From Vibrio tetraodonis (GTDB lineage: Bacteria; Pseudomonadota; Gammaproteobacteria; Enterobacterales; Vibrionaceae): a DNA stretch of 64,000 nucleotides. Below the pieces are notes generated by a model. That model ran no database searches, was not told where the DNA came from, and saw nothing but the letters and a program-made list of their open reading frames with translations. Position 1 is the stretch's first letter. Each line of letters begins with the position of its first letter. Location: NCBI RefSeq assembly GCF_003350295.1, contig NZ_QLYY01000009.1, positions 151,481-215,480 on the forward strand, in the 5' to 3' direction. The translations under genes were made by a program, and so were the position numbers. Below, in pieces: positions 22,095 through 31,855 of this stretch.

Positions 22095-22645
22095 CAGTAA
22101 CCCCCAATCAAGTCTCGTCTCAAGCTAGGATATTCAGTTTGAGGGGAAAGCCAAATAGCCAGAAAGGCATCATTAAATGCTTCCTCTTCTATCTTTCCGA
22201 TCAGCTCTGCTTTGTCGTTGGGCCGGGTATAAAAAAATCGTCCGTGATACCCATCGGTCACATACGTCAAATTGTTACCCTCTTCAATATCTGGGAAAAT
22301 AGCTTCAAGGCGTTGAGCCCACTGGCTGGTTGTACTTGATTCATAACCGAGTTTGTCCCACTGTTCAACGGTAGCCTTCACAAGCTGTTTCTGGGAGATA
22401 TCTCTTTGGTACGTAATGGAAAGTGCCAAAGGGTGTGGAGTGATGTCATCACCAACAATGTATCGGCCATTTGGACTAAGAAGTTGCGACTTGTAAATGT
22501 CAAAGAACAACATCGACAACTGCGCTTGCCCCACACTAGACCATTGACTCCACTCATGTGGTGATTTTTCCAAGACCGTTGAGGCTTTAGCACTAGCTGT
22601 CAGAGTTAGATAAGCGACCATCATCATTGCGTAGTTCATGCCCAT
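22094..22645 (-). CDS. Chalcone isomerase-like secreted protein
   Basis: This 183-residue protein has a signal peptide (about 1-20) and a domain resembling the chalcone-isomerase-like fold (FFDIYKSQLL, LALSITYQRDISQKQLVKATVEQW, FNDAFLAIWLSP). In bacteria such proteins are thought to bind fatty acids rather than isomerise chalcones. It overlaps DUF2878 upstream by 53 bases; a later in-frame Met would reduce this. Co-operonic with lipid genes, so a role in fatty-acid handling in the periplasm is inferred. Confidence 0.75.
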   Translation of the reverse strand: MGMNYAMMMVAYLTLTASAKASTVLEKSPHEWSQWSSVGQAQLSMLFFDIYKSQLLSPNGRYIVGDDITPHPLALSITYQRDISQKQLVKATVEQWDKLGYESSTTSQWAQRLEAIFPDIEEGNNLTYVTDGYHGRFFYTRPNDKAELIGKIEEEAFNDAFLAIWLSPQTEYPSLRRDLIGGY

Positions 22646-23114
22646 ATACCCTTAATATCATCCAGATAATAAGGAACCACTCAACAAGCAAAATGGCCAC
22701 AACAGAAAAGAAAGGTAATCCAAACGCCACTGCGCCAAACTTCTCTCCCGCCATGTAGCTCAGTGCTCCGGCGATCCCTCCTACTATTGATACGACCAGC
22801 GCAGAGTATTGGCTCACAAATGGGTGTAAAAAATGCACGTACCAAGTGAACAACATCCAAAGAGCAGCAAGCCAAATTGGGAAGCCCTGATGCTCAAATT
22901 GAAACAGACCTAGCTTGATGTTTACAAAATCGACGATCAAACCTACGGCTAAGATACTGGCCCAGTTTCGCCAGTGTAGCCATCCCTTAAAAGCCGATAT
23001 AATTAGGGTTGTAACCACCAGAACTAACGTTAAATTCTGCCATTGATAATTACCAAGAACAGCGCATAGCCAAAGTATTTGGAACCATGTCGACGCTATC
23101 AGTAGCTGTTTCAT
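22593..23114 (-). CDS. DUF2878 membrane protein
   Basis: This 173-residue protein has about five hydrophobic helices and matches DUF2878 (VNIKLGLFQFEHQGFPIWLAALWMLF, seen in parts). Such proteins are of unknown function and co-occur with cfa/DUF1365/DUF3833. It starts 22 bases after the cfa stop and overlaps the chalcone-isomerase-like gene. It is probably an inner-membrane component of the same pathway. Confidence 0.78.
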   Translation of the reverse strand: MKQLLIASTWFQILWLCAVLGNYQWQNLTLVLVVTTLIISAFKGWLHWRNWASILAVGLIVDFVNIKLGLFQFEHQGFPIWLAALWMLFTWYVHFLHPFVSQYSALVVSIVGGIAGALSYMAGEKFGAVAFGLPFFSVVAILLVEWFLIIWMILRVYGHELRNDDGRLSNSDS

Positions 23115-23136
23115 CTTGTTCTCCGAATACTCAGAA

Positions 23137-24384
23137 CTATGGACGCTGGAACGTCATGTGGACTGTACTGATCGACCGCGCTCGGAATCCACCCTCACAG
23201 TAGCAAAAGTAATAGTTCCACATGCGGATAAACCTTTCATCGAACCCCAGCTGTCTCACCCGCTTCTCAGCATAATTAAAACGCGTATACCAGTCTCTTA
23301 ATGTTCGAGCATAATCTTGGCCAATATCAAACAAATCTCTAAGTACCAGATCTGTGTGTTTAGTGGTCGCCTGAGTGAGTGCTGTTATCGAAGGCAAAAA
23401 GCCACCAGGGAAAATGTACTTTTGAATGAAGTCGACGCTGTTGCTGTAATCGGCGTAACGCTGGTCGGCAATGGTAATCGCTTGAATAGCCATCAACCCA
23501 CCTGACTTAAGCAAAGACTGGCATTTTTCAAGATATGAATTTAAGAACTGCTTGCCAACAGCTTCTATCATTTCAATCGATACTAGCTTGTCAAACTCGC
23601 CTTCAAGCAAACGATAATCTTTCTGTAATAAGGTGATCTTGCCTTCTAACCCTCTTTTTTCTATCTCTTGCTTTGCATACAGGTACTGCTGCTGCGAGAT
23701 CGTCGTGGTGGTCACATGACAACCATATTGCTCTGCCATGTATATAGCCATGGCGCCCCAACCCGTTCCAATTTCAATTACTGAATCGTTTTCACTCAGG
23801 TTGAGCTGCTGACACAAGCGCTCCATTTTGTTGGTTTGAGCTTGCTCCAAAGTGTCCTGATCTGTTCGATAAATACCTGATGAGTAGAGCATTCTCTGAT
23901 CTAAAAATGTATCATAGAGCTCATTACTCAAGTCATAGTGAGCTTGTATGTTCTTGGCAGAATTAACCAGTGTATTGCGATTAAGCCAGTGTCCGACTTG
24001 GTAGGCAAGTTTTGAGAATACACTGCTTTTCTTTTCAATCGAATCTAACGTTGCTAAATTTTGTGCCATCAGCTTCATCAGAGATGTCAAATCGTTACTT
24101 TCCCACCACCCGTCCATATAAGCTTCACCTGCAGCTATGCTTCCTCCTTTAAGAAGTCGAGCATAAAAAGCAGGGTGTTTAACCTCAATTACCGCATGTG
24201 TTTCCCCATCAATTAAATCACCAAATCGTGTGGTAGAGTCTTCATCTGATCGCGATTCAAACGACTCTATGACAGTTAATGAGCCGTGTTGTAGCCTTTG
24301 TAAACAAGAAAATGCAAGGTTTCTTGCCGCTTTATGTAAAGGTGTCAATGCCTTGGGCAAAGGTAGCGTTTGTGAATTAATCAT
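23137..24384 (-). CDS. Cyclopropane-fatty-acid synthase family methyltransferase
   Basis: This 415-residue SAM-dependent methyltransferase acts on unsaturated phospholipid acyl chains. Seen: IQAHYDLSNELYDTFLD, the SAM-binding motif VIEIGTGWGAMAIYMAE, VSIEMIEAVGKQF and the C-terminal signature YFCYCEGGFRARSI. It could make cyclopropane rings or, like the Rhodobacter UfaM group, methylate cis-vaccenoyl chains towards furan fatty acids. Context (FAD oxidoreductase, SDR, DUF1365) favours a multi-step modification rather than plain cyclopropanation (inference). Confidence 0.88.
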   Translation of the reverse strand: MINSQTLPLPKALTPLHKAARNLAFSCLQRLQHGSLTVIESFESRSDEDSTTRFGDLIDGETHAVIEVKHPAFYARLLKGGSIAAGEAYMDGWWESNDLTSLMKLMAQNLATLDSIEKKSSVFSKLAYQVGHWLNRNTLVNSAKNIQAHYDLSNELYDTFLDQRMLYSSGIYRTDQDTLEQAQTNKMERLCQQLNLSENDSVIEIGTGWGAMAIYMAEQYGCHVTTTTISQQQYLYAKQEIEKRGLEGKITLLQKDYRLLEGEFDKLVSIEMIEAVGKQFLNSYLEKCQSLLKSGGLMAIQAITIADQRYADYSNSVDFIQKYIFPGGFLPSITALTQATTKHTDLVLRDLFDIGQDYARTLRDWYTRFNYAEKRVRQLGFDERFIRMWNYYFCYCEGGFRARSISTVHMTFQRP

Positions 24385-24399
24385 TATGTCAGCTCCAAA

Positions 24400-25176
24400 T
24401 TATTTTTCGACATTTCTATGAGTTGCTTGAGCTTCTTTACCCTGCCGATACTTAGGATGAGAGTAAAAGGGGGCACCTTTGACCCAAAGCTTTAGTGCAT
24501 GCCAATAAATCCCAACAAGCATTTTGATGGCAAGTACTGGTGTAACTATCAAATGCTTAAGTAGACTTCGAGAACTTAATGTTCGCTGTTTCATTTTCAT
24601 CGTGGCGTCAAATTGTTTGCCCTGACGATGGCACTCCAAATGGATAGATAAGTTCGGGTTCATGGGCTTAATTTTCCATCGATATTCCTGGTCAATTGGA
24701 TTAAATGGAGAGACATGAAATGCTTTTGAGTGAACCCAAGTATCCTCATTACGTACATCCAACAGATAGTAATATCTTTCATTCCATGGCGTATTACTCA
24801 CCTCAGCAAGTAAATAACGCCAACAATCCTGATCGTCATAAATATAGTAAAAATTAACAGGACTAAAGTAGATGCCAAAATATCTGAGGTGAATCACAGC
24901 CTTCACACTCCCATTGAGATGCTCTCCACCTAATTCAACAACCTTATTAAGTACCGACTGTTTCAAGTCTCCGGTTCCTAAGTAGTCACTGCGCTTGAAC
25001 CTTGCCCAATGCCACCACTTGTCACCAAAGCCCCATATTTTTCTTTTGAGTCCTTCGAGTTCATCAAGATCCAGACACGGCATGAAGAGTGTATAGTCCA
25101 GCGTATGCTCTATCGGGGTGAAACGACGATGCCTCACATTACCAACGAGCAAACAACTTTTGAGCGCGGACGGCAT
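24400..25176 (-). CDS. DUF1365 family protein
   Basis: This 258-residue protein matches DUF1365: GNVRHRRFTPIEHTLDYTLFMPCLDLDEL (in parts), IHLRYFGIYFSPVNFYYIYD, NTPWNERYYYLLD and KAFHVSPFNPIDQEYRW. The family has no proven reaction but is almost always encoded beside a FAD oxidoreductase and a cfa-like methylase, as here. It lies one base beyond the oxidoreductase stop, so it is translationally coupled to that gene. Confidence 0.85.
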   Translation of the reverse strand: MPSALKSCLLVGNVRHRRFTPIEHTLDYTLFMPCLDLDELEGLKRKIWGFGDKWWHWARFKRSDYLGTGDLKQSVLNKVVELGGEHLNGSVKAVIHLRYFGIYFSPVNFYYIYDDQDCWRYLLAEVSNTPWNERYYYLLDVRNEDTWVHSKAFHVSPFNPIDQEYRWKIKPMNPNLSIHLECHRQGKQFDATMKMKQRTLSSRSLLKHLIVTPVLAIKMLVGIYWHALKLWVKGAPFYSHPKYRQGKEAQATHRNVEK

Positions 25177-25177
25177 A

Positions 25178-26458
25178 TTAAGCCGCTCCCTTAGATCTGT
25201 GGTCTGTACTGTAAGCTCGGAGCCCTCGTACTACGTCTAAAGCACTTTTGACACCATCTTCATGAAAACCGTTATACCAGTAAGCCCCGCAGAACCAAGT
25301 GTTACAAACGCCATTAATTTCCTTTTTACGTGCTTGCGCTTTCATGGATTGACTGTTAAATACCGGATGGTGATAGACGAAACGCCTGAGCACTTTACTT
25401 TGGTCTATTTGCTCGTTGCTATTTAAGGAGACACAAAAGGTTTGAGGTGCTGCTATGTGTTGCAATATGTTCATATTGTAAGTCAACGTTGGGGCTGCGT
25501 TTTCTTCTTCATCAGCGCCAGATAGTCGATAGTTCCATGATGCCCAGGCGGCTTTTCGTTCAGGCAGTATGCTCTCGTCAGTATGCAGCACCACGTCGTT
25601 AGCTTGGTATTCTAATTTGGATAGCACGGCATACTCTGATGAGCTTGCATCTTTCAGCATCTTAAGTGCTTGGTCGCTATGACAGGCAAAAATAACGTGG
25701 TCAAAACGTTCACTGCGCCCATCAAAATGAACCGTAACACCGGCTTGGTCCCGAGTCACACTATCCACTGGTGTGTTAAGGAGAATTCTGTCTGAAAATC
25801 CTTTCGTCAACGGTCCTATATATTCTCGCGATCCGCCCTTTATCACGTACCATTGAGGACGATTAGTGATATCAAGCAATCCATGATTTAAAAAGAATCG
25901 TGCGAAGAAAGTGAGCGGAAAGGCTCTCATGTCGGCCAAAGTAGAAGACCAAATTGCAGCGCCCATGGGAAGAATATAGTTGTCGCAAAAAAAACGATTA
26001 AACCCGTGAGACGTAAGGAATTCACCCAAAGTTATGTCTTGGCATGCATTTTGGCTCGCAATAGCTTTAACCTGTTTATTGAATCGGAGTATTTCAAAAA
26101 TAAAGCGATAAAACTTCGGATTTAGCCAATTACGCTTTTGGGCAAACAATGTCGATACCGTATGACCATTGTATTCAAGTCCATGCGCATCGTTTCTCAC
26201 ACTAAAACTCATTTGACTCGCGATCCCACTCACACCGATTTCGTCCATCAATTCGATAAAGTTAGGATAAGTCCTATCGTTAAAAACGATAAACCCAGTA
26301 TCGACAGCGTAGCTCTCTCCGTCTAGCTGAACGTCGACCGTGGCTGTGTGACCGCCAATATAATCATTGGCTTCAAACAAAGTTACGTTATGCTCTTTAT
26401 GTAAATAATACCCACATGTTAAGCCTGAGATCCCAGAACCTATTATCGCTACATTCAT
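25178..26458 (-). CDS. FAD-dependent oxidoreductase (amine-oxidase-like)
   Basis: This 426-residue flavoprotein has an N-terminal dinucleotide-binding motif VAIIGSGISGLTCGYYL followed by a Glu in LFEAND, the GGHTATVDVQ extension, and the conserved block YAVDTGFIVFNDRTYPNF. It belongs to the NAD(P)-binding/amine-oxidase group found beside DUF1365 and cfa. A fatty-acyl desaturation or oxidation role is inferred from context. A C-terminal block GAYWYNGFHEDGVKSALDV is typical of the group. Confidence 0.87.
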   Translation of the reverse strand: MNVAIIGSGISGLTCGYYLHKEHNVTLFEANDYIGGHTATVDVQLDGESYAVDTGFIVFNDRTYPNFIELMDEIGVSGIASQMSFSVRNDAHGLEYNGHTVSTLFAQKRNWLNPKFYRFIFEILRFNKQVKAIASQNACQDITLGEFLTSHGFNRFFCDNYILPMGAAIWSSTLADMRAFPLTFFARFFLNHGLLDITNRPQWYVIKGGSREYIGPLTKGFSDRILLNTPVDSVTRDQAGVTVHFDGRSERFDHVIFACHSDQALKMLKDASSSEYAVLSKLEYQANDVVLHTDESILPERKAAWASWNYRLSGADEEENAAPTLTYNMNILQHIAAPQTFCVSLNSNEQIDQSKVLRRFVYHHPVFNSQSMKAQARKKEINGVCNTWFCGAYWYNGFHEDGVKSALDVVRGLRAYSTDHRSKGAA

Positions 26459-26473
26459 GTGATTATTCCTTTT

Positions 26474-27199
26474 TTATTGGGTAAGTAGCTTAGCCGTCAG
26501 TGCATTCTGCCAGCGGTATGGAAGCGCGCCGATTAAACGCAAAATGGATGTGAATTTTTTCGGGAAATATATGTGACTGCGCCCCTTTGCTAAGCCTTCT
26601 CTAATTTCTTTCGATGCCCGTTCAGATGAAATTAACATCGGCATATCGAAGGTATTTTTGTCCGTAAGTGGTGTTTTGACAAAACCAGGATAAATGATAG
26701 ATACGTCGATTCCCTGTGGTTTAAGATCAAGTTGAAGCGCCCTAGCCAGATAACTCACCGCCGCCTTTGACGCTCCGTATGCTTCTGCTCGCGGCAAAGC
26801 AACTTCACTCGCAATGGAACCTACGATAGCCAATCTTTGCCCCCTGCTAAAATGTGGCTGACAAGCTTCGATCGCATTGGTAAGGCCCAGAACGTTGATG
26901 TCAAAGACGCGCTTTACTAATTTGGCATCAAGTTGACCATCATCGATATATTCGCAATCCCCAGCGTTCAATATCCACAAGTCAGGAATGTGTTCTAATG
27001 ACGATAGCGTGTGTTTTGTGGTATCAAGGTCGGTGAGATCGAACGCCAAAGTGTGAATATTTACAAACTGGGCACTCAATTCATTCAAACGTTCTTGGTT
27101 TCGACCACACGCGTACACAATAGCGCCCGCTTTAGCGTAGTCTATCGCCAACTGAAGTCCGATTCCCGATGTTGCTCCCGTAATCAAGACCGTTTTCAT
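26474..27199 (-). CDS. Short-chain dehydrogenase/reductase
   Basis: This 241-residue SDR has the NAD(P)-binding motif LITGATSGIG (residues 5-14), NAG in WILNAGD, catalytic Ser in VGSIAS, and the YxxxK pair in AEAYGASKAAVSYL. The sequence after it (IYPGFVKTPLTDKN) is standard. Its substrate is unknown; neighbours suggest a lipid intermediate. Its ATG overlaps the upstream NTF2-like stop (ATGA). Confidence 0.9.
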   Translation of the reverse strand: MKTVLITGATSGIGLQLAIDYAKAGAIVYACGRNQERLNELSAQFVNIHTLAFDLTDLDTTKHTLSSLEHIPDLWILNAGDCEYIDDGQLDAKLVKRVFDINVLGLTNAIEACQPHFSRGQRLAIVGSIASEVALPRAEAYGASKAAVSYLARALQLDLKPQGIDVSIIYPGFVKTPLTDKNTFDMPMLISSERASKEIREGLAKGRSHIYFPKKFTSILRLIGALPYRWQNALTAKLLTQ

Positions 27200-27615
27200 T
27201 TGCCTAACCTCACTTTGATTGCTTTTATCAACGACCCCAGTAAAGGCAAATTTTCGTAGAGCATTTCTCCAAGATCAAAGTAATCTCTGTGATAGATGAC
27301 TCGACCTTGAGAGAACTTTAAGTGGCTAACACCGTTGACATAAACAGTAGAGCCACTAGATAGCTTGGGATGCTCTAATGCCATTTTCCAAGTCAGAAAC
27401 CCACTGTCTCCATGTTGCTGGTGCTCTATAATATCGAAGTCACAACGTTTCACATTGCTGTACAGGGTTTGGAAATAGCTTTCTAGCTCTGTCCATCCCT
27501 CTAATTTGTGGGCAGCGTCTTCGAACACAACTTCTTGATGGTATACATCTGACAACAGGTGAAGGTTTGACTTGTTAAGCTTTTGATAAACCTCGCCGAC
27601 TGTTTCTACGTCCAT
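27196..27615 (-). CDS. NTF2-like (SnoaL-type) protein, first gene of the lipid-modification operon
   Basis: This 139-residue protein has the cone-shaped NTF2-like pattern: helical start, YHQEVVFEDAAHKLEGWTELESYF, then strands WKMALEH, GVSHLKFSQGRVIYHRDYFDLGEMLYE. The same fold hosts isomerases and simple binding proteins; no catalytic pair can be assigned here. I start at ATG 27615, preceded by GAGAGGTG; the upstream extension in the same frame covers the operator repeats and is not coding. Confidence 0.82.
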   Translation of the reverse strand: MDVETVGEVYQKLNKSNLHLLSDVYHQEVVFEDAAHKLEGWTELESYFQTLYSNVKRCDFDIIEHQQHGDSGFLTWKMALEHPKLSSGSTVYVNGVSHLKFSQGRVIYHRDYFDLGEMLYENLPLLGSLIKAIKVRLGK

Positions 27616-27633
27616 TCGATCACCTCTCGTTAT

Positions 27634-27712
27634 GTTATACACATAATTTTTTTGTACAACATACAAACAATAGGTGAAACCGAAAAGTTGTACAAATAAA
27701 ATTTTGTATAAC
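27634..27712. promoter_or_regulatory. Two matching inverted repeats in the promoter of the lipid-modification operon
   Basis: Site A (27634-27660) reads GTTATACA-N11-TGTACAAC; site B (27687-27712) reads GTTGTACA-N10-TGTATAAC. Both fit GTTRTACA-N10/11-TGTAYAAC, and their centres are about 53 bases apart. They lie directly upstream of the first gene. Homologous lipid clusters elsewhere are controlled by the B12-dependent light sensor LitR/CarH (MerR family) or by an ECF sigma factor; the palindromes would suit a MerR-type regulator, which is inference. Confidence 0.65.
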
Positions 27713-27740
27713 TTATACGGTGATCGTTTCAAAGGGATCA

Positions 27741-27772
27741 AAAAAAGGCCTAGTTATAAACTAAGCCTTTTC
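27741..27772 (-). terminator. Intrinsic terminator after htpX
   Basis: On the minus strand AAGGCTTAGTT-TATA-AACTAGGCCTT forms an 11-bp stem with one mismatch, followed by seven Ts. It lies between the htpX stop and the promoter of the lipid operon. Confidence 0.8.
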
Positions 27773-27807
27773 AATTTATTAGGGCATGATCGAACCTGAA
27801 ATCCCTT

Positions 27808-28668
27808 CTATAGATCGCGCAAAGCAGAAATTCGCTTATCAAGTGGTGGGTGGCTCATCAATAGCTCTGTCACTGAACGTTTACCATTGATACCAAATGC
27901 CATCATCGAACCCTCAAGTTGTGATTCATGGCTGAGTTTAAGACGTTCCAAAGCGGCAATCATTTTATGCTTACCCACTAGATTAGCGGCGCCAGCATCA
28001 GCGTGAAACTCTCGATGACGGCTGTACCACATAGTGATAAAGCTTGCTAAGAACCCAAATACCAACTCTAAAACGATCGACACACCGAAATACACCATCA
28101 TATTGCTACCACCCTCTTCTTCATCATTTGAAGAAACAATGTTGGCGATAAAGCGCGATAAGAAAATCACGAATGTATTCACAACTCCTTGCATAAGTGT
28201 CATGGTGACCATATCTCCATTTGCAATATGGCTAACTTCATGCGCCAACACTGCTTCCGCTTCATCACGGGTCATATTGTGAAGTAAGCCAGTAGATACA
28301 GCGACTAAAGAGTCATCCCGCTTTGCTCCTGTTGCAAAAGCGTTAATATCCGCTGAATCATAGATGGCAACGGTTGGCATTCCAATTCCGACTTGTTGAG
28401 ACTGGCGGCGGACAGTTTCAAGCAACCAATGCTCAGTTTCATTGCGAGGGCTTTCAACCACCATACCGCCAACAGAGCGAAGAGCCATCCCTTTAGACAT
28501 CATCAAAGAAATGAACGCGCCACCAAAGCCAAACACTGCCGCCATAACAAGCAGGCCAGAAAGACTACCAGGCTGCATTCCTGTGACAGAATAGACAATA
28601 TTTAAAACAACACTTAAGACCAATACGACGGCCAAGTTGGTTGCCAAAAACAAGATTACACGCTTCAT
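27808..28668 (-). CDS. htpX: Heat-shock membrane protease HtpX
   Basis: This 286-residue M48 zinc metalloprotease of the inner membrane degrades misfolded membrane proteins. Two N-terminal helices (about 4-25 and 34-56) precede the [10 protein letters not shown] zinc motif (HExxH, about residues 141-145). Two further hydrophobic segments and the third ligand in [13 protein letters not shown] follow, ending [18 protein letters not shown]. Length equals E. coli HtpX within a few residues. Confidence 0.97.
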   Translation of the reverse strand: MKRVILFLATNLAVVLVLSVVLNIVYSVTGMQPGSLSGLLVMAAVFGFGGAFISLMMSKGMALRSVGGMVVESPRNETEHWLLETVRRQSQQVGIGMPTVAIYDSADINAFATGAKRDDSLVAVSTGLLHNMTRDEAEAVLAHEVSHIANGDMVTMTLMQGVVNTFVIFLSRFIANIVSSNDEEEGGSNMMVYFGVSIVLELVFGFLASFITMWYSRHREFHADAGAANLVGKHKMIAALERLKLSHESQLEGSMMAFGINGKRSVTELLMSHPPLDKRISALRDL

Positions 28669-28989
28669 TAATTTTCTCCGACATTGAACTCTTTATAGTG
28701 TTCCCAATTTAGGCGGGTTAGCATTTATTAACACAAAACCAGATAAAGACTCTACACCGTTTGAACACTGATTATCTCTTTATTAGATATAGTCTATTGC
28801 TTTTAATTACAAGTGGTAGAGGCAAATTGCAACATTTAGTTTCTCACCCGTAAAATTCAAAATAAAAATACCTGGATATGAATCCATAAGTGAGAAATCC
28901 TGAGATTAGACTTTTGTCTTATTGCTCATAAATCCACACATGTTAGATTGGGTAGTGATAGGATACTTATGTGTAAAAAGGAAACAATC
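28669..28989. other. Intergenic region between htpX and a small acidic protein gene
   Basis: These 321 bases contain the divergent promoters of htpX (minus) and of the small ORF (plus). The htpX start is preceded by CGGAG. I found no clear Cpx box, heat-shock promoter or stem-loop by eye. Confidence 0.4.
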
Positions 28990-29157
28990 ATGGCGGAGAC
29001 ACACAATTACCAAATGGCTATTGATTTATTATGTTGCCACCTCGATATCTCAGAAGAGGAAGCCAAACAACAGCTCGGTATTTGCTCACAGCAACAAATG
29101 CAAAAGCATGTGGCTGAAACTCATAAATCCCTCATGACCGTCAGTCAAGAAAGCTAA
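28990..29157 (+). CDS. Small 55-residue protein of unknown function
   Basis: A short frame starting AETHNYQMAIDLLCCHLDIS, with AAGGA seven bases before the ATG and a strong terminator just after the stop, so it is a genuine small gene. The protein is helical, Gln-rich and carries three Cys. It has no membrane segment or named domain. The pattern SEEEAKQQLGIC may hint at a small helix-turn-helix-like or UBA-like fold, but this is speculation. It is monocistronic. Confidence 0.7.
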   Translation: MAETHNYQMAIDLLCCHLDISEEEAKQQLGICSQQQMQKHVAETHKSLMTVSQES

Positions 29158-29168
29158 TTCTCTACTTT

Positions 29169-29200
29169 AAAAGGCTGCATTTCATTAGCAGCCTTTTTTG
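29169..29200 (+). terminator. Intrinsic terminator after the small ORF
   Basis: AAGGCTGC-ATTTCATTA-GCAGCCTT stem followed by a T run, a dozen bases after the small ORF's stop. The A-run before it may also serve bioD from the other strand. Confidence 0.85.
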
Positions 29201-29217
29201 CTCATATTCAAACCGCA

Positions 29218-29907
29218 TCAATTAGAAAAATCAAAAAGCATCGAAACATCTAGATATTGAGCGAGATTTTTCTGCTTAATGCTAGGAATGTATGGGATCT
29301 CACCAAGTTTGGGCGCTGAGATTTTGTTCTCGAGCATTGCAATGATATCAGCATAATGTTCGGTACCTGGGTTGATTCTATTCGCAACCCATCCAATGAC
29401 TTCCAACCCATCAGCTTCTATCGCATCAAGGGTTAACATAGCATGACTTAAACAGCCAAGTTTAATACCCACGACCAAGATCACTGGTAGTTTTTCCTGT
29501 TGCACCCAACTAGAAAGACATTCTTCGCCACTCACTGGTACTCGCCATCCGCCAGCTCCCTCAACCAACACAAAATCCGCATTTTCCTTATGAATTGCCA
29601 GCTTATCACTGAGCACAGAATATTGAATATCCACACCTTCACGCTGCGCGGCAATATGCGGCGATGTTGGAAGCTCAAGTGGATAAGGATTGATATCCTC
29701 ATATTCGGTTTCAACGGTCGATGCCTTCTGCAGATACAAGGCATCTGAGTTACGAAATCCGAGCTCTGTTTCTTGGCTTCCCGCAGCAACGGGTTTGTAA
29801 CCAATCGTTTTTACCTCTTTTTGCGCAAGTGCATTGAGAATCGCAGTAGAGGCAACGGTTTTACCAACATCAGTATCCGTACCCGCAATAAAAAAAGCAT
29901 GAGTCAT
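29218..29907 (-). CDS. bioD: Dethiobiotin synthetase
   Basis: This 229-residue enzyme closes the ureido ring of biotin precursor from DAPA, CO2 and ATP. The P-loop [15 protein letters not shown] and the KPVAAGSQ and [11 protein letters not shown] motifs are all present. I start at ATG 29907, which overlaps the bioC stop (ATGA); the longer frame adds seven residues. It is the last gene of bioBFCD. Confidence 0.96.
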   Translation of the reverse strand: MTHAFFIAGTDTDVGKTVASTAILNALAQKEVKTIGYKPVAAGSQETELGFRNSDALYLQKASTVETEYEDINPYPLELPTSPHIAAQREGVDIQYSVLSDKLAIHKENADFVLVEGAGGWRVPVSGEECLSSWVQQEKLPVILVVGIKLGCLSHAMLTLDAIEADGLEVIGWVANRINPGTEHYADIIAMLENKISAPKLGEIPYIPSIKQKNLAQYLDVSMLFDFSN

Positions 29908-30707
29908 ATGTGAATTACCCCCAAACAAACCTGATATGTAGCAGGCACCAAACCTTTATAATTTCGAAATTTTTGATAAGCCTGCTCGACGTTTTGCAAC
30001 ATACTACGACTAGTCAATCCCTGAGACCGTCCATGCACATAGCTCGCACCAATCCCTTTTAAATCCCGCATTAGTGAAAATGCAGAATCATACCAGACCG
30101 TAATAGTAGGCAAGTCTAACTGATGACAATCAGAGCCAGATTGCGCTAACGCAATTTTTATCGTATCTATACTGCAAAAGTCGTTAACATGCTGATACTT
30201 ATCTATCACACTCCACGCTTCCCTAAGCTCAGATAAAGAGCCATCGAGCAAGGTAGAAAAATAAATCCCGCCACTAGGCTTCAGTACTCTGCGCATTTCA
30301 CGCAGCGGCTGGGATAAATCACCACACCATTGCAGTGCTAAGCTAGAAAACACCAAATCTACGGATTGAGAAGCCAAGGGTAAGGATTCAGCATCACCCA
30401 GTTGATAACTCATCTGCTCTACACCACAACGCTCTCTCGCTTTGTCCAGCATTTGTTGCGATATATCGCAACAAATGACATTAGCACCTCTCTCTCTCAA
30501 TAAGGCGGCAAAATAGCCAGTCCCACACCCAAGATCCAAGACAGTTTTGCTCTTGATATCATCTGGCAATAGCTCAAGTAACCGAGTCCCCACTTCTCTT
30601 TGAAAAGCCGCATGAGAATCATAGGTTTCTGCGGCTTTGCCAAACGCCTCGGCAACAGCCGATTTATCAACATATGACAAGGGATAGTCTAAAATCGCCT
30701 GTTCCAT
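29904..30707 (-). CDS. bioC: Malonyl-ACP O-methyltransferase BioC
   Basis: This 267-residue SAM methyltransferase masks malonyl-ACP so that fatty-acid synthesis can build the pimelate chain. Motif I is [16 protein letters not shown] and post-[12 protein letters not shown], with [14 protein letters not shown] and [16 protein letters not shown] downstream. Length matches the family (about 250-270). It overlaps bioF by one base (TAATG) and bioD by four. Confidence 0.95.
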   Translation of the reverse strand: MEQAILDYPLSYVDKSAVAEAFGKAAETYDSHAAFQREVGTRLLELLPDDIKSKTVLDLGCGTGYFAALLRERGANVICCDISQQMLDKARERCGVEQMSYQLGDAESLPLASQSVDLVFSSLALQWCGDLSQPLREMRRVLKPSGGIYFSTLLDGSLSELREAWSVIDKYQHVNDFCSIDTIKIALAQSGSDCHQLDLPTITVWYDSAFSLMRDLKGIGASYVHGRSQGLTSRSMLQNVEQAYQKFRNYKGLVPATYQVCLGVIHI

Positions 30708-31855
30708 TACGCTACCTTTTCTAACGTCTGCTCTACTGCATTGGCTAAGGCTCTGACTTGATTGACACTATGATTCGCAGTCAACGTTATTCTCAGGCGA
30801 GCGGCGCCTTTAGCAACAGTCGGCGGTCTGATCGCGGTTAACCACAAGCCCATATCTGACAAAGCCTTGGCAATTTGTACTGATGCGCCACTATCACCAA
30901 TCAAAAATGGTTTAATGGGTGTTTCGGTTTCAACATAGCCATCGAACACCGAAAATCTTTGCTGATACTCACTTTGTAATTCTACAAGCTTATCGCGTCT
31001 CCACTGCTGGGTACGAACCATTTCAATGCTATGACTGATAGCATGAGCAAGCGATGGAGGCATAGCGGTTGAATAGACATGATGTCTGGCGAACTGGGTA
31101 AAGTAATCGCCTAAGTCTTGATTACACATAACCGCTGCGCCAGATAGGCCAAGTGCTTTACCAAAAGTGACGACTAGGATTTCAGGCTTTACATTGGCGC
31201 CATGGCAACTCCCTCTCCCTTCATCACCAAGCACACCAAGGCCATGAGCATCGTCAACCATAAACCAAGAATTTACCTGAGTAATAGTATGGATGTCCGC
31301 AAGCGGGGCTAAGTCGCCGTCCATACTAAACACCCCCTCAGTTACCACTAAACCGCTAGAAGTTAACGTTCTTTTAAGATGCCCAATATCGTTATGACGA
31401 AAACGCCTCATCGCCGCAGGGCAATGTATGCCAGCTTCAATCAAAGAGGCATGATTTAGCTTGTCTTGTACGAGCAAATCTCCTTCTTTCATCAGGCTAA
31501 ACAATACTGCTTGATTAGCTGAAAATCCAGAAGAAAACAAAATCGCTCGTTCAAAGCCAAGCCAATCACAAAGCGAGGCTTCTAAGTCGGCATGGGCTTT
31601 CGAAAAGCCTGTCACCAAAGGCGAAGCGCCACTACCGTTGCCGTATAAATCAATTCCTCGCTGCCACGCTTGCGATAGGGTTTTATCCGCCGCTAGGCCA
31701 AGATAATCATTACTTGAAAAATTTATATGGCTCTTTGACTGATAAGATAAACTAGCGGTATTTCCAGCCTCAATCGTACGTATGTTTCTTGAAAGCCCCA
31801 AATCCAAACGTTTTTCCAATTGTTTGGAAATGCGAGTTTTAAATGGTGGCATCAT
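30707..31855 (-). CDS. bioF: 8-amino-7-oxononanoate synthase
   Basis: This 382-residue PLP enzyme condenses pimeloyl-ACP with alanine. Seen: [33 protein letters not shown] and the PLP lysine in [15 protein letters not shown]. The true start is one of two ATG codons at 31855 or 31852, overlapping the end of bioB by about 15 bases; the longer frame is an antiframe extension into bioB. With this start the length is within two residues of E. coli BioF (384). Confidence 0.95.
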   Translation of the reverse strand: MMPPFKTRISKQLEKRLDLGLSRNIRTIEAGNTASLSYQSKSHINFSSNDYLGLAADKTLSQAWQRGIDLYGNGSGASPLVTGFSKAHADLEASLCDWLGFERAILFSSGFSANQAVLFSLMKEGDLLVQDKLNHASLIEAGIHCPAAMRRFRHNDIGHLKRTLTSSGLVVTEGVFSMDGDLAPLADIHTITQVNSWFMVDDAHGLGVLGDEGRGSCHGANVKPEILVVTFGKALGLSGAAVMCNQDLGDYFTQFARHHVYSTAMPPSLAHAISHSIEMVRTQQWRRDKLVELQSEYQQRFSVFDGYVETETPIKPFLIGDSGASVQIAKALSDMGLWLTAIRPPTVAKGAARLRITLTANHSVNQVRALANAVEQTLEKVA

